A stretch of DNA of 64,000 nucleotides, taken from NCBI GenBank assembly GCA_020746875.1, contig JAGTJL010000001.1, positions 3,100,001-3,164,000 of the forward strand, written 5' to 3'. A model generated the notes under the pieces. The model saw nothing but the letters and a program-made list of their open reading frames with translations. It did not search any database and was not told where the DNA came from. The stretch comes from Rhexocercosporidium sp. MPI-PUGE-AT-0058. Its lineage: Eukaryota; Ascomycota; Leotiomycetes; Helotiales. This document shows, piece after piece, positions 24,690 to 36,961 of this stretch (the stretch's first letter is position 1; each line of letters starts with the position of its first letter). The translations under genes were made by a program, and so were the position numbers.

Positions 24690-27000
24690 CATGCTTAGAG
24701 CTCGTACGGCCTAGGCACTACTCTCGACGGATGATTTGCTAGTAAATCTCCAAGAAATCAGTGCCGCCCTAAAAGCAGCTCCACTAATTGCGTTTTTAAC
24801 ACGACATAATTACATATTAATCTTAAAAAGGTTTAAGACGTAAGTTTTCGAACCGTTTAATAATCGACCTTCCGCTAATAATAATAAGTATATGTCCCGC
24901 ATAAGATAAGCACTAGATTAGGCCCCGAATACAATATAAATAAAAGGGTTTATTAAAATAATAGCGTAAAAGTCTTATAGTATTATTAACGAACGGCCGA
25001 CAGTCTATACCTTATATTAAACCGTTAATTATCTAGCCACGTCTTATAAATAGCATATAAAAGTTAAAATCTTAAAGAATATATAAAAAAAAGTTAAAGA
25101 TATACGGTTTAACGCTATCTTTAACTTATATATAATTAAAAGACTAATAATATAATAGATATGGACCGAACTAAAGCTTAAGCTTAGTTTAAGCACCGAA
25201 AAAAAGCTTAAAAGCACTGCCTCGGCTTTTAACTTAAACGAGATCCTCCGCTTTTTATAATTAAAAGACCGGCATAAGTATAAATAAGAATAAACTCAAT
25301 TAAATATCGCCTTTTATCTTTTTATACTTATATACACTATTACACGGCCAAGGGCTGTGGTTATTTTGTCCGCATATTTAATTAATAGTAAATGCCTTAA
25401 ATATAAGATTAATTAATATATAAGTTTAAAAGACTTAACAGCTAATTTATAATAATACTTAGTCTTTCGTCTTTATAAAAATAAAGAAGACTAGCCATCT
25501 TAAATAAGTCTTATAATAACCTTCTAATATATAAAAGATAACCGACCAGACCTAAGTAAATTATAAGCATGCCCTAACTATCTTACGGTACCCGTTAAGC
25601 TAACTTATAATTAACGTAATATTAACTCTATAAGAGAACCAGGAACTCCCTTACCTATGCCTTATTATTTACTTCCTTACTTTAGTATTTGAATATAATG
25701 CGTTTAAGTTCATATTAAAGCAAATATTCAGGCCCTAGATAGACCTTAAGGTAATCGAAGTGCCTTTTTATGCCGAAGTCCTAGAGACGCCTCTTTTCCG
25801 CGGCCTTAAGGGAAAGCCTTAGTCTTATAATACTTATAATATAATATTTAAGGCGGTCGTTTATCGAGTTAAATATAAAGCTCTTGCCTCGGCCTATAGC
25901 ATTAGACAATAGGCCGTAAATGCGTTAAATAATAAGTTGACCACTATCGCGCAAGCACCTAAGCATAGAACTAACCTATATAAAGAAACTATTTCTCTAG
26001 GAGTAATAAGTCTTATTCTTAAGTATAAACGCCTAAAGGTTACGTAATAGTTTTACCTTAATAAATATTTAAATGTCGACCTTTAAAGTTTATTATTTAA
26101 AAGGACTATGCTAAACACAACGACCCATACGGAAACCCTACAGGGCATGGAAGCCTAACGCTTTACTAAGGCTTTAATAAATTTACGCGGCACGGAATTA
26201 TATTAATAATTAAAAGAAAGCCCTATATATTTTGCCTTTCGACAAGAATAAGAGTAATTAAAAGTCATAAACGCAAGCAAGAAAGATATTAAAGTAGCGA
26301 AGAATCGAATGGATGTCGAGTTAACTCGGCTCCGTAAGAATAAAACGGACAAGGCCCGAGCTAAATATATAAAAACGAAACGAAGAGTAGCTATTATAGG
26401 CATCGAGGATTAACCGTGTGAGCTAACTGGAGACTAATTCGTTCTTCTTATATAACGCGCTAAATTAAGAGATTTACTCTATTAGTCGAGCTAGGAATAA
26501 GAACAGAGGCTCTCACTCCTTACTATATTACGCGAGATGTTCAAAGTCCGTATCCGCTTTCAGTGTCTACATACCGACTGTCCACACCTCCGATACCCTT
26601 TCATAAGTAAAGTAACACTTAAATCGCATATTCTAAAGTATACTTTATTTTACTTATTCCCTGACTATAAGCGCAAAAAAGCTTTCCCGAACCAAGAAGC
26701 CCTCAATTAACATTTACTCCATCATTAATAGTATTGTCCCGAACTTTTTTATAGGCGTGAAAAAGTCATCTTCGGCACCGAGAAAGAGCTTTAGGACCAT
26801 ATGCGAGATCACAGACGCCGACGCGCAATTTGGGGTTTAAAGGCGCTAAAAGAAAGCTCTGGCTCTGGCTCTCAATTACAGTCACAATGCCGGTAAGACA
26901 ATGTTTATTTTCCGCCACGCCCTAAAAATAATGGCCCACAAACGCAATAACTTTGTCCGATAAGTAGCTGTCCACTCCGAAAACACCTATTTACTCGAAA
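24690..27000 (+). pseudogene. DUF3435 tyrosine recombinase relic (Starship-captain family)
   Basis: Hand translation with RIP stops gives the family's landmarks in order on the plus strand. Near 25,300-25,420: QLNIAFYLFILIYTITRPRA, then VVILSAYLINSKCLKYK, matching the 'QLA...YT.SRPGA...ALKYKD' block that holds the first catalytic Arg. Near 25,755-25,970: VPFYAEVLETPLFRGL, SYNTYN and ASAYSIRQ-AVNALN, matching 'IPVFR...YSTYN...TPYxLRRGxxNAIN' with the second Arg. Near 26,240-26,400 comes a basic coiled segment, and at 26,560-26,880 a Cys/His-rich tail (CLHTDCPHLRYPF, YCPELF). DUF3435 proteins include the recombinases that move Starship elements and sit at the element's 5' edge, transcribed inward; this relic has that position and direction relative to the block's left border. 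Many stops: not functional. Confidence 0.6.
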
Positions 27001-28519
27001 AAGGAACCGTGATCGGCATTATGCCCGACATCACAAGCCGTGAACACTTCCTTATCCATTTCTAAGTTATTCGCGTGCTAAAAAGCCATTCCTTAATAGT
27101 GCTTCCCGCATTAAGCACTTAAAGAGCGTCCATTTAAAAGGGATTAATGTGACTACTAATCAAAATCGAGACGACATTATGGAAGTTAATCACGGGGAGA
27201 TCGAGAGTGATGGTAATAAGGACCCGGGTTAAGTGGAATTAGCTCTTCCCAATAGCGATGCCGAGCAGGGGGTTTCACCCCCTTCGAACTCAGCCCAAAT
27301 ACAGTCACACTTCCCGAGGAATAATACCCAACTTGCTCAAGATCCGGTATAGTAGGGTTGGGTTCATATAAAGCTTTGAAGGGATATTAGAACGCTAGGC
27401 AAGAGAAATGATACAGAAATAAAAGTTACGCCGTAATAGGTCAAGATGGGCTCGTCCGGCTAATTAATTGAAAACATCAGCCAAGCAATCAAAGCAGTAC
27501 TGTATTTTTATAACTTATCTAGAATGTTTTAAAGCATGAATTTGATATTGTTTAGGTTAATGAAGGTCTAGAGAGTTCCAATGCTGCTTGCACATTCTGC
27601 TCCACTTGCCACCCCAGTGCACCCAGGTAGTCAGTGGTTAGGACTTTTAGTAGTGTATCTGGTGCTCGTAACGGACCTGAGAAATGTCATCCGCGAATGG
27701 ATGGAGTTATTAGCGCCGTATGTCTAATCAAAAGCTCTACAATGCAATCCCCAGACTTGCAACCCAAAGCAGGACGCTCGCTCTAGTACCTACAGGTAAG
27801 GACTCCACACTTCCGTATATTCCCTCTTTTGCTTTGCTTCCGTCCCCAACATAGGATCTCGCATCCAGCATGGGAAAATAAGCTATGCCCACAGCTTTGG
27901 CGAACATGTACCTAACTCGGTGGCAAAGTGATTAAAATGAAGGATACGTGGAATTAATTAGCTCCTGTACCTAGCACCTTGCTTCGGTATCCCCACTTCC
28001 AGATCGCGGGGTCACCAAGGGGAGCAGCTCGCGAGGTTCTCAAAATCAAGGTCCTTGCTTCTGCGTACAATGTATATCCAAGGGAAAAGGCTAACTCATT
28101 TGCCGCTTTATCAGAAGAGGAGGTAGGCATTGCCATCCATTAGGACGAACTCTCGGATCCAGGTTCAGGTTACGAGAAAGGCGCGCTAAGCTGAGTCCAG
28201 CTTAACTCCTTCTCCTGCCAAGATCTCTTGCCAAGCAGCACGTGCATTCGGGTTCTCGCTTATTACATATCACGATCTCGTTTCCTGGTTTCGTGGTTTC
28301 AAGATCTTCCTTCCTTAAGGTACCTTTCCAATGAATCTTAAAGCAGCATGGGGCGCTACGCAAGAAGATGCAGGAGACTCCTGCTTGTCCAAGGATCTGG
28401 CAATTAGAGACCTTCCGCATCGATTATGCTTACCCCACGAGATTACGACCGAAACAAAGAAACACTCAGACTTCTGCCCATCATGTCACGAGCTGTGATT
28501 CGTCAGTACGGTCCTTGCA
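27001..28519. other. Mixed-composition interval without a supported gene
   Basis: Composition recovers from about 27,200. A minus-strand frame at 27,954-28,136 has no recognisable domain. Confidence 0.4.
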
Positions 28520-28942
28520 ATGGCTATTCCTCTGCTCATCCCCTATGTTAAATATGTTAGTGAGCTCCAAGCTAATAATAGCCAACTCCATATGAGCAAC
28601 GCACGGCTACAAGCTACTCAGGGAAGCGGGCAAGCCAAAGAACGGCAAACGAAAGGCGAGATGACTATTCACTGCCCTTGCTTCCCTAGACTAACAAGAT
28701 CCGAAGCTCATATAGTCGTTCTCCAGGGAGAGATTGAATCAGTCAAAGGTATTAACAACAGGCAGATTCGATAAAGCTAACTAACATATGATTTAGACAA
28801 AATCGATGAGCTGAGACGGGATATGCGCGAAGTGGAGGCGCAAAAGGACAGTCTAAAAGCAGACCTCGAGCGGCTAGGAGTTGGAGTTGTTTTGGACTCT
28901 GGTATAGAGAGCTCAAGCAAGAAGCGACGTCGTCAAGGGTGA
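28520..28942 (+). CDS. Small coiled-coil protein, start uncertain (possible leucine-zipper protein)
   Basis: Unknown protein. Three exons fit: 28520-28655, 28716-28748 and 28797-28942 (104 residues). Intron 1 would be GC-AG (gcgaga...catatag, with CTAAC), which may be a mutated GT; intron 2 is GT-AG, 48 nt, with a CTAAC branch site. Joining them gives continuous heptads (KVVLQGEIESV, DKIDELRRDMREVEAQKDSL, KADLERL) ending in a basic tail, SSSKKRRRQG, a likely nuclear signal. YVKYVSELQANNSQLHMSN resembles the end of helix 2 and the zipper of bHLH proteins, but I find no basic region upstream, so that is only a suggestion. The gene may extend further 5'. Confidence 0.45.
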
Positions 28943-30104
28943 GATAGGGGATCTATCGCAGACGCTTTCAGAGGCATTGTCCCTAAACAACCTATGTGGG
29001 AAGGAGCATTCAGCAAGCCTGCCATCTTTAATGGCATTCATTTACATTATACTTCAACCATCTACCTACCATTCACATCCACCTCAAACTCCAATGCCGT
29101 TCAACCTCAATTCTCCAGGAGAACCTCCGCAACTAATCTACCACGTCCTAAAGAGGTTAATTAGTCAGACCCTAGAGCTTGGATTTTTCTATTGTCCGAG
29201 AGGCAAGGAGCTTCATTAAGTGATTGGTTTGAACCCAGGGTAGGTTGAAGCCAAACTACACCTTTCTCGCTTAGCGATTAGGGGCTTCGCTTAAACAGCC
29301 AAACGACAACATACAAAAGTCCACCTTTTTACCCCTTTCCGTTTATACGAATCCATTTATCATACATATACAGGAATGATAATGGCCGGCATAGCTTATC
29401 TTCGTAGGACCCACCTGTAATGCGAGGACACGTAAAGGCTGCTCGGCTGCACCAGGACACCATACAAGTTCCCAGAGAGACCGAAATCGAGCCGGAACAG
29501 GAATGAGTATAAGAATGCTCAATCTTCGCCAAGGCGGCTGCGACGCGAGAGCATTGCCATAACGTGCTCCAAATCCCCCGATGTTGGCGTTAATAATATT
29601 GTCGATATTCAGGTCCCCGTTAACAACGGGCTCCTATTGTGACCGACTACCATGAGCACGCATCTCACACGCAGGAGAGAACGTGTAAGGTACTGGGACA
29701 TTCGAATATGTCGGAGACCTTCAAGATAAGTGTATGTTCTTTCTCCTTCTCGCGTGCAGACATAGCCAGTCAGTTTCAAGTCGAAACCACCAAAGGAGCC
29801 GTAGCGTGGCGCCACTCCACCGTCATTATAACTAGATTGGCCTTTCGTATATGTGGTAGGCAGGAGGCGGAGGGGCGATGCACCCAATAGATTTCCCCTA
29901 TCAATATCTTTTTCAATGAAATAGGCACATAGGATGGCAAGATGCCATTAGCGTGACCCTTGAAATCGGCGCTAAAGCCAGGCACATGTATATAAGCCTT
30001 CGTCCTCCCCATAAATCTTTAATTCTTCATCTTCCTTCTTTCCTCTTCTTCCCCTTCCCCCAACTCAACCATCATCACTATCAAGCCCAGTCAATCCATT
30101 CGTC
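28943..30104. other. Interval without a supported gene; includes promoter of the acidic repeat gene
   Basis: Balanced composition, short open frames only. The last 90 bp (30,015-30,104) are a C/T-rich leader, CTTCCTTC and CCCCTTCCCCC type, typical of fungal 5' ends, just before the ATG at 30,105. Confidence 0.4.
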
Positions 30105-31142
30105 ATGCCTGCCTATAATTCCGGTTCCACTCGTCAACTCAAATCACGAAAGGGCCAGCTTACTAGTGATGCGCCCTATCACCTCCCCACCGTATCCATT
30201 AGTATGGCTTCCCAGACTCGAGATATCATCATAAGCGAGGGCATCATCACGGACGGACCGTCACCTACGACTGACGTCGATGCAGCTATGATGAATAAAA
30301 TGGCGGCCGGCTCCAGGCGCGAGGACACAGCCCCAGCCCCAGCCAGCATCATGGACAATACCGCGCCCACGGGCGATGTCGCACCATCAAGAGAGGATGC
30401 AGCTCCAGCCAGTATCATTAAAAAGACCCTCCCCGGTAGCATCCGATCCTCCACTCCCATTAACGGCCCAACAGGCCAACTGAGCGAGGATGCAGCTGAG
30501 GCTGCAGCTCCAGTCAGTATCATCGAAGGGACCCTCCTCGGTGGCATCCGACCCTCTACTCCCATTGACGACCCAGTCCAACCGAGCGAGGATGCAGCCG
30601 AGGATGCAGCTCCAGCCAGTATCATCGAAGAGACCATCCCCGGTGACATAGAGACGTCGATTCGCGATGAGGCCTCGACTCACGTCAATATCCTAGACCC
30701 CGCGTCCGGCAAGGCCACAGTTGACGAGGACAGTGCGATGGTGGCCATGGATGAAGGTACACTAATACCTATGGAGAAGACAGGCGGCGAGGAACTCAGC
30801 GCGGTAGGTGTTTCGACTGGGAATCTCGACCATGACACAATCATTGTAGAAGAGGGGGAAGATGCACGCTTCGAGCTTGATGAGGAAGGACCCCAGGTAG
30901 AGATGCCCCAAAGCCCTACTGTTAGTAGACTAATGCAGACTATCATAATCGAGGACTTTGATGATGAGCAAATCGCCGATGTTAGCGGCTCAACGTAGCC
31001 GATCGTGGTCGATGAATCTAATGATGAGCAGATCGATGAGGTGCTAGATTACATTCGTGGGATTGTGGAAAGAGACGTCTTAGATAAAGACATAAAGTCT
31101 AAATATAGCGACGACAACAGCAATTCCGGTTCTCCCCAATAA
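30105..31142 (+). pseudogene. Acidic repeat protein with SUMO-interacting-type motifs, interrupted by an amber stop
   Basis: An ATG after a C/T-rich leader opens 297 codons to a TAG at 30,996. The same frame continues 47 more codons to a TAA at 31,140, so the ancestral protein was about 345 residues and the TAG is probably a RIP-type CAG-to-TAG change. Three imperfect repeats of 34-35 residues cover 30,393-30,650 (EDAAPASII, TLPGSIRSSTPI pattern). The acidic C-terminus holds three hydrophobic-then-acidic motifs: DTIIVEEGED (about residue 244), QTIIIEDFDDEQI (278) and, beyond the stop, PIVVDESNDEQI (299). All three fit the SUMO-interacting motif. No homologue recognised; SUMO binding is inferred. 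The neighbour at 31,551 resembles a SUMO protease. Confidence 0.55.
30393..30650 (+). repeat. Three in-frame 102-105-bp repeats inside the acidic repeat gene
   Basis: GAGGATGCAGCTCCAG-type units start at 30,393, 30,498 and 30,600. A fourth, degenerate unit starts near 30,322. Confidence 0.75.
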
Positions 31143-31550
31143 TTTTCTCGCTCATCTCGACTTCAGGGGCGATTAAATTAACTTTAAGATACTTATGTGA
31201 GACACACAATTAAAGTACTTAAGCGTTTAATTGAGTAGATTAAAAGTCGCGATAATAGGGAGCCTAAGAACACTAATCACTAAGGCGGTTCTATAGATGA
31301 ATACCTTCTGTTTAAGATAAATGCGACGAGTAAGACGATTAGTAGTCTCGATTAAATCATTAAGGATATCCAAAAGTATCGTACGAAATTGTCTCGGGCT
31401 CGCCGTTATTAAAAGGAACAGAGAGCAACGAGGCGCGTCTAACTTGCAATACTCGTTTAAGGGAGGTTTGAGCTTTTATCTATGTCATACTATTTCTTTC
31501 TCTTTTACATATCTTTTATTTTATGATGTAGTCCGCGAAAGCTTCGTCAA

Positions 31551-32001
31551 ATGAAAACTATGCTTACAATAGCAATTAACCACATGTCTCCTCGTGAAGG
31601 CGGCTTCTTAAAGTCTCGACAGCACATTAATGAGCAAGTGAGGCTGTTGGTCGAGGAAGGGAAACCGGATCTTTCCCACCTCCTGGACTCGCTTGATTCG
31701 CGGTCTATGCACCATCAAGGGAGGTCCTGTTATTGTGAATGGTGCAGTTGAACTCTCAGGTGGCGTGTTTGACGGGTTACGCTCTACGGAATGGCTCAAT
31801 TGTTAGGACATTGCGGCCGCTCTTGAGATGACTGATTGGCCTGTCCTTGTGCATCATGGGCACATATTAAGAGTGTATCTGGGTATTGCGAAGGTGCTGA
31901 CTAGATCGGGTTTCAAGCGCGAGGACTTCTCAGTCACCTTCTGTCTCTATGATGTTTCCGAAATCGATCATTTCATGTCCCGGGAGGCCTGTTTTCCATG
32001 A
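31551..32001 (+). pseudogene. Ulp1/C48 SUMO-protease-like fragment
   Basis: Two plus-strand frames with coding character. 31,551-31,720 gives REGGFLKSRQHINEQVRLLV and SHLLDSLDS. After a frame change, 31,723-32,001 gives PVIVNGAVELSGGVFDGLRS, TEWLN, C, stop at 31,804, DIAAALEMTDWPVLVHHG. The 'L...WLN.W.I' pattern resembles the entry to the catalytic domain of Ulp1-type proteases found in fungal repeat-rich regions, and the TAG fits a former TGG. The catalytic His-Asp-Cys part is absent or unrecognisable, so this is a broken fragment; the family call is tentative. Confidence 0.35.
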
Positions 32002-32510
32002 TAGCGTGCACGCAATAAGGACTTGGCAATTTTGGTGCGGGTTTGGGGAGGGGCATATATTGTCTCAAGGTCTCGAGTTAGATGGGATTTTTACAGAAGA
32101 AGGAGGAGTGGGCGAGAGGATGGAGGGTGTGTCATTCTTGCGGGTCCATGGAAGCAGCCAAAATGTGCTGCTTCTTGATTTTAGGGGGTGGGGAGGGAGG
32201 GGAGGGAGGCGAGATAATTTGAAGAGCCCTGGCTTCATATGACCGTCGACGGATATGCACGTCAAGCTACTTAGCCGAAGACAATACGCTAGACCCTAGC
32301 AAGCAAACTACCAGTAAGTTAATAGAGAAATCGTTAAAGAACAATAACGAACAGATCGTAGCTTTATTTATGGATGTGATAGAGATTTAAGACCCCTAAA
32401 CTATAAAGTATTTTCGGCATACCGGGTTTTTCAGTACGCATGGATAAACGTTACTTAAGACAATCAATACAGCATGGCTTGATGTCTACAATTTCGACAT
32501 ATTCATGTTA
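32002..32510. other. Interval without a supported gene
   Basis: A G-rich tract (ggggtggggagggagg type) at about 32,185-32,210; otherwise nothing recognisable. Confidence 0.4.
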
Positions 32511-33560
32511 TCAACACCTATTTTCCATTTTATGTACATATTCAAATGCACTCAATAGGCCAAACATATGGGCAAGCCCTGCAAATATAACCATAAAGTG
32601 GAACAGTTGGTGGCTGTTCCCGAATATGTCGAACTTTACAGGAAACCATCGTTCCGGTATTTGTAAGACATATAAGAAACGGGGACAGCATATCGATGGG
32701 GGTAAATAACTTACTCTATATACATAAATCGCTACGCCAATCAAATTGAGTGCCGTCATAAATAAAATCCAAAGCAACCCCATCCTACTTTTCTATACCG
32801 TCCATCCATAAAGAAAGAGTCCATAAATAATAGGCGAGATTAATAAGAACCCTAAACAGCCATATATTGCGGCTCTCCACGGTCTTAGACGAGGATGGTC
32901 AAAGTGCGGGGTAAGTGTCGCGGCAATACAAAAGACCGCTAACATCGAGACCTAATAGATACATTAACGAAAGTAAGAAGAATACATTAACGCTGTTCGA
33001 ACTTATTATACTTTAATACAAAATTTGTAGCTTTCGGTCGCAATAAAAGCCATAGAAGATGAAAGGGATAGTAGACCCCCACATTAAAATCACAATACCT
33101 AAATAGTCAAGCTGATTTCCTTGTTTGTGTACCTGCTTGTCATAGCTACTAAAAGTATAGAAACTACTAGACTCATAAGAATCGGGTGCATCGAAAGAGA
33201 AGAATAGCTTATTTAGCGGAGCAAAAAAAGCAGATAGTTACGCCGAAAAAGAAAAACGAAAAGACGATGAAGTCATTAAAATAATTAGTTAAGGGGTAAG
33301 TAAAGAGCTTAGTGCAAACAATAAACGGGAGAGTTGTAAAAAGAAAGGCCCCAAAAAGGTGCGAGTAGATATTAACTATACCTGTAAGTTCACCAAGTCA
33401 AATGTCTTTAGAGAATGGCATACCCGTCTCGTTATGTAAAGAGAACATACTCTTAAGCGACACCGAAGCTGATCATAGTGCCGGCCTAGTCATATTCAAA
33501 GTTTGTTCTCACTTTAAAGGGGTAAAATTCTTACCGATAACCCGAGATAATGAACTCATT
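32511..33560 (-). pseudogene. PAQR family (adiponectin receptor/Izh-like) membrane protein relic
   Basis: The minus strand reads through the whole PAQR core: HNETGIPFSKDI and IVNIYSHLFGAFLF (about 33,360-33,430), FNDFIVFSFFFFGVTICF, LDYLGIVILMWGSTIPFIFY (about 33,100), CIAATLTPHFDHPRLRPWRA (about 32,900), GLLWILFMTALNLIGVAIY and, after an intron, PERWFPVKFDIFGNSHQLFH and HMFGLLSAFEYVH. PAQR proteins are seven-helix membrane proteins linked in fungi to zinc and sphingolipid homeostasis. Damage includes TAA/TAG stops at former Trp/Gln codons. The last intron's 3' site appears changed from AG to AA before ATACCGGAACG, so it could not splice. The 3' exon itself is nearly clean, making this one of the younger casualties in the block. 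Confidence 0.7.
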
Positions 33561-36259
33561 GTCTCTAAATAACATTAGAATTATACTAACATATTTAATT
33601 GAAAAGACACTAACTATTGTCATGCGGCTTAATCCTATGATTAGTAGGACTCCTCAATCGGTTTATTAAAGTACTCCATACTTAATTAGTCCTATACTAG
33701 AAGAGTAGGCGGTCCCTCTGCGGCTTCCGGGGGCTGGCTAAAGAATAAGCGAGGCATTTCAAAAGTAAACGGTGGTTTAGTCAGACAAAATAAGATATAT
33801 CCGGACTTTAGGAATATATGTAGTCTATTTTAATATATGAAGTAGACATTGAGCGGGTATTGCCCCGGCAGATGCTTTGATCTGATACAAAGTGCGGAAA
33901 CCAGGATCTCGAAACCGAGATGCTGGAACTCGGAGTTACGAAACAGGATTTAACTCACAGTCTCTCTACCCTCGCTAGGAAACGCAAAGGTAGAGACCTA
34001 GTGACTATCTTCGACTCCGAGCTAGAGAGCGATTATGTGCTTAAGTAACTGCAGAAGTTTCGCTTATAATTTAATAGTTGCGCCCCTAAAGAAAAATAAT
34101 AACGACGACTACGAAAAACCCAATTAGTAGCACTATTAATAGCACTAGCACATCGATAATAATATCGCCTTCTTTTAGTTCTTAATTTTGTCTTAAGATT
34201 TACACTACGCGAAGGTCTTTACCCTTTTTCTTCTTTTAAACTATTACTTTTAAAGTTAATATGAAAATCTATAACTCTTATTTTTACCTTTTTAATATAA
34301 TCGCTCTGGTTACTGCGAAATCCTACGAGGTATCCTACGTCGTTATAACAGTTTAATTTGCCGGAAAAACTTCTTTTAAAACTTAATAAGCTTTAGAATT
34401 TATATTACCACTCTTTTTTAATTATATATATTAATTCCCGGGCGATGTAGTGCTCGCTAGCGATAAGTAGATTTTACGTCTTATTATATTAAATCTGTTT
34501 AACATAATCGATAATCACAGGGCCAGTACCGGCGACAATAGTTATTATGAGCTTTATAGATAATGGATTTTTTATAAATAGAGAGGGTTAGCTGCTTAAC
34601 TTAGAAAACCTTAATCGTTTCTTAAGTTACTTTAGCGAAAGTGTCGACGCGAATACTTTTCTTAATCTTATAATATGTAATGTCTTCACCGATACTAATA
34701 AGGAAATCACAATTAGGCTAAGATCGCGATTTGTTTTTAATAGTAAGGCTTCGCAAAGTATTAGTCATTATTAGTGTATTCTTAGTTTTGTTTTTAAATA
34801 ATACGCTTTTATTAGGGATTTTCCGATATGAAAAAGGGTAGTAGGACCTCGTAAGACTGGATAGATCTGGATTTAATATATAATAAATAAAGTATTAATA
34901 TTTAAATTAAACAATTTAAATATCTTATTTAAAAGGCTAAGTCTTTATATATTATATATATACTTAAATGAAAAAGAACTACTTCCTTTAAGAGCGTTTA
35001 GTTTTACCTTTTAAAAGAGGAGCATGCTTATCGTCTTTCGTCTTAACTACTTAAGACTTATTTTTTATTTAAAGATTAAGAGCTTTAAATTATATTGCGT
35101 TAAGATTCTGACTAACGAGTTGAATGGCTATACTCTTAGTCGAGGCTTCGAAAACGTAACGTAACGCATACCTTGTTCTTTTTTAAACTCAGCTCGAATG
35201 AGAATTAATTTTAAATTTAAAAATAATATTCTAAATAGCTTTAGATTCTAGACTAAGTTCTTAAGAGCGAGTGAAAGACTTTATATAATGTCCTGGTAAT
35301 GCTTCTCTTGAGTAAGAGAAAGGAAGCTGTTTTATATCTCTTTTAAAGTATATAAATCTTATTAGTTAAGATAAAGGATATCGTTCACATCGAGACGGCG
35401 TAAGCAATCGTCGATACGTTTCTATAAATATATGTGTTTATTTATTAGTCGATATAGTTTGTGAATAAGCTCAGCGTCTTAAAGTGCATCGATCCGCAAT
35501 AGTTCACGGTATGCCCAGGTACTCTTAATAAGTTGCGACATTTTTCCTTTTAGCGAAATTAACTATTAGATATTCTAAGGTGAACGGATTCCTAGCTTAA
35601 TAAACCTCGAGAAGAGCCTTCCGAGCATTAAACTTAAGAACTAAAGATATTGAACTTTTGTACGTGACGCCCCTTTTTAGTAAGCGAAGATATAAGGCTT
35701 AGGAACCGAGCACCGAGAGTCGCGATCTTAATCCACGCCAACTTCCCTAGGGTTTAAAACCCCTTATAAAGCGCCTTTTCGATTGTTCCTATTAATATTA
35801 GTAGTAAAGATTTACTTATTAATTTATCTTAATATTAAATTTCAAAACTATAATATTATCTTAATCTTAATTGTATTATTATTATAAGTTTTATTCGTAT
35901 ATCGGTTATTATTATTAAAGCTTTTCTTATTATAAAATTTATATAAGTAATATATAGAATTTATTAATTCGTTATTAAGTATTTTTAATCTTTATAAAAA
36001 AGATGTCGTTTAAGACAGCTATTTATACAAGTCTCGGTATAAGCGTCGGGAGGTCCGCAGATCTCGGAGGGCTTTAAGAAACTATAGATCACGAGGTAGT
36101 CGTTTTATATATTTTAGCCGGGACTAGTGTATTTAAAGATATATAACTAGAGAAATCTTAGGTTTTGAGCTTTATATTATTATTTATGAAATAATATAAA
36201 AGGCATTCCGCGCACTTTTTAAATATAATATAATATAATCTCGATATGATTATTAAAAC
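33561..36259. other. RIP-decayed stretch, origin not recognised
   Basis: A better preserved patch at 33,840-34,060 translates on the plus strand to ETEMLELGVTKQDLTHSLST and KRKGRDLVTIFDSELESDYV without a known match. The rest is AT-rich and unreadable. Confidence 0.4.
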
Positions 36260-36530
36260 TAACGTTTATTCCTGCGTGCCGGAAAACTATTAGATCCCAG
36301 ACCATATGTAGCTACTTACTAGGCAGCTACGATCTCTTGTTTATATAAGAATAGCTAGATAGCCAGCTTTTATAATTAAGTATGCTGCTATCACTTCTTC
36401 TTTTGATCTCTAATTACAGTCTATTATTTATATAAGAATACCAGACAGCCAGCCTCTACAATTAAGCATATTATTATCACTTCTTCTTCCGATCTCCAAC
36501 TAAAACCTTACGTGCCGGAAAAAAATGAGA
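36260..36530 (-). repeat. Inverted copy of the flanking repeat (left), with internal duplication
   Basis: Reverse complement of the repeat at 41,780-41,966: CCTGCGTGCCGGAAAACT, then TTATATAAGAA, AGCCAGC, ATCACTTCTTCTT, TAAAACCTTACGTGCCGGAA. Differences from the right copy are mostly C/T and G/A. An internal stretch of about 85 bp (from TTATATAAGAAT to the CACTTCTTCTT part) is present twice. Matching sequence extends outward to TAACGT on both sides. Confidence 0.75.
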
Positions 36531-36961
36531 AGTACTTTGACTTTAAATATCTCAAACTCCACATTAACTTGAAATTCCTCTAAACTACTATAATATTTGT
36601 ATTTTATAGCTATTTATTGATAAGACGATTAATTATAATACCAAGATAGCAGTTATTTTTTGACTTATTTTAGAAGATTCTTGAAGCTAAGTGGCAATTA
36701 TTGACTATTATATAATGACTTACTCCCCTCGGACCCTTTATAAAATAAAAATAAAAAGAAAAAGAGATATAATATAAAGATTAATATAAAGTTAATAAAT
36801 ATAAACTAATTCATTATTATAAGCTTCGGCTTTTACTTAAGCTAGAGAAATAAAATATTCCTTAATAAATGTCTTAAAACGAGAGTTTTGTCTTAAGTAG
36901 CTTTATATATAAGTCGGTATTTAAAAGGTAGCTAGAAAAGGTTTGCAGTGCTATTAGCTAT

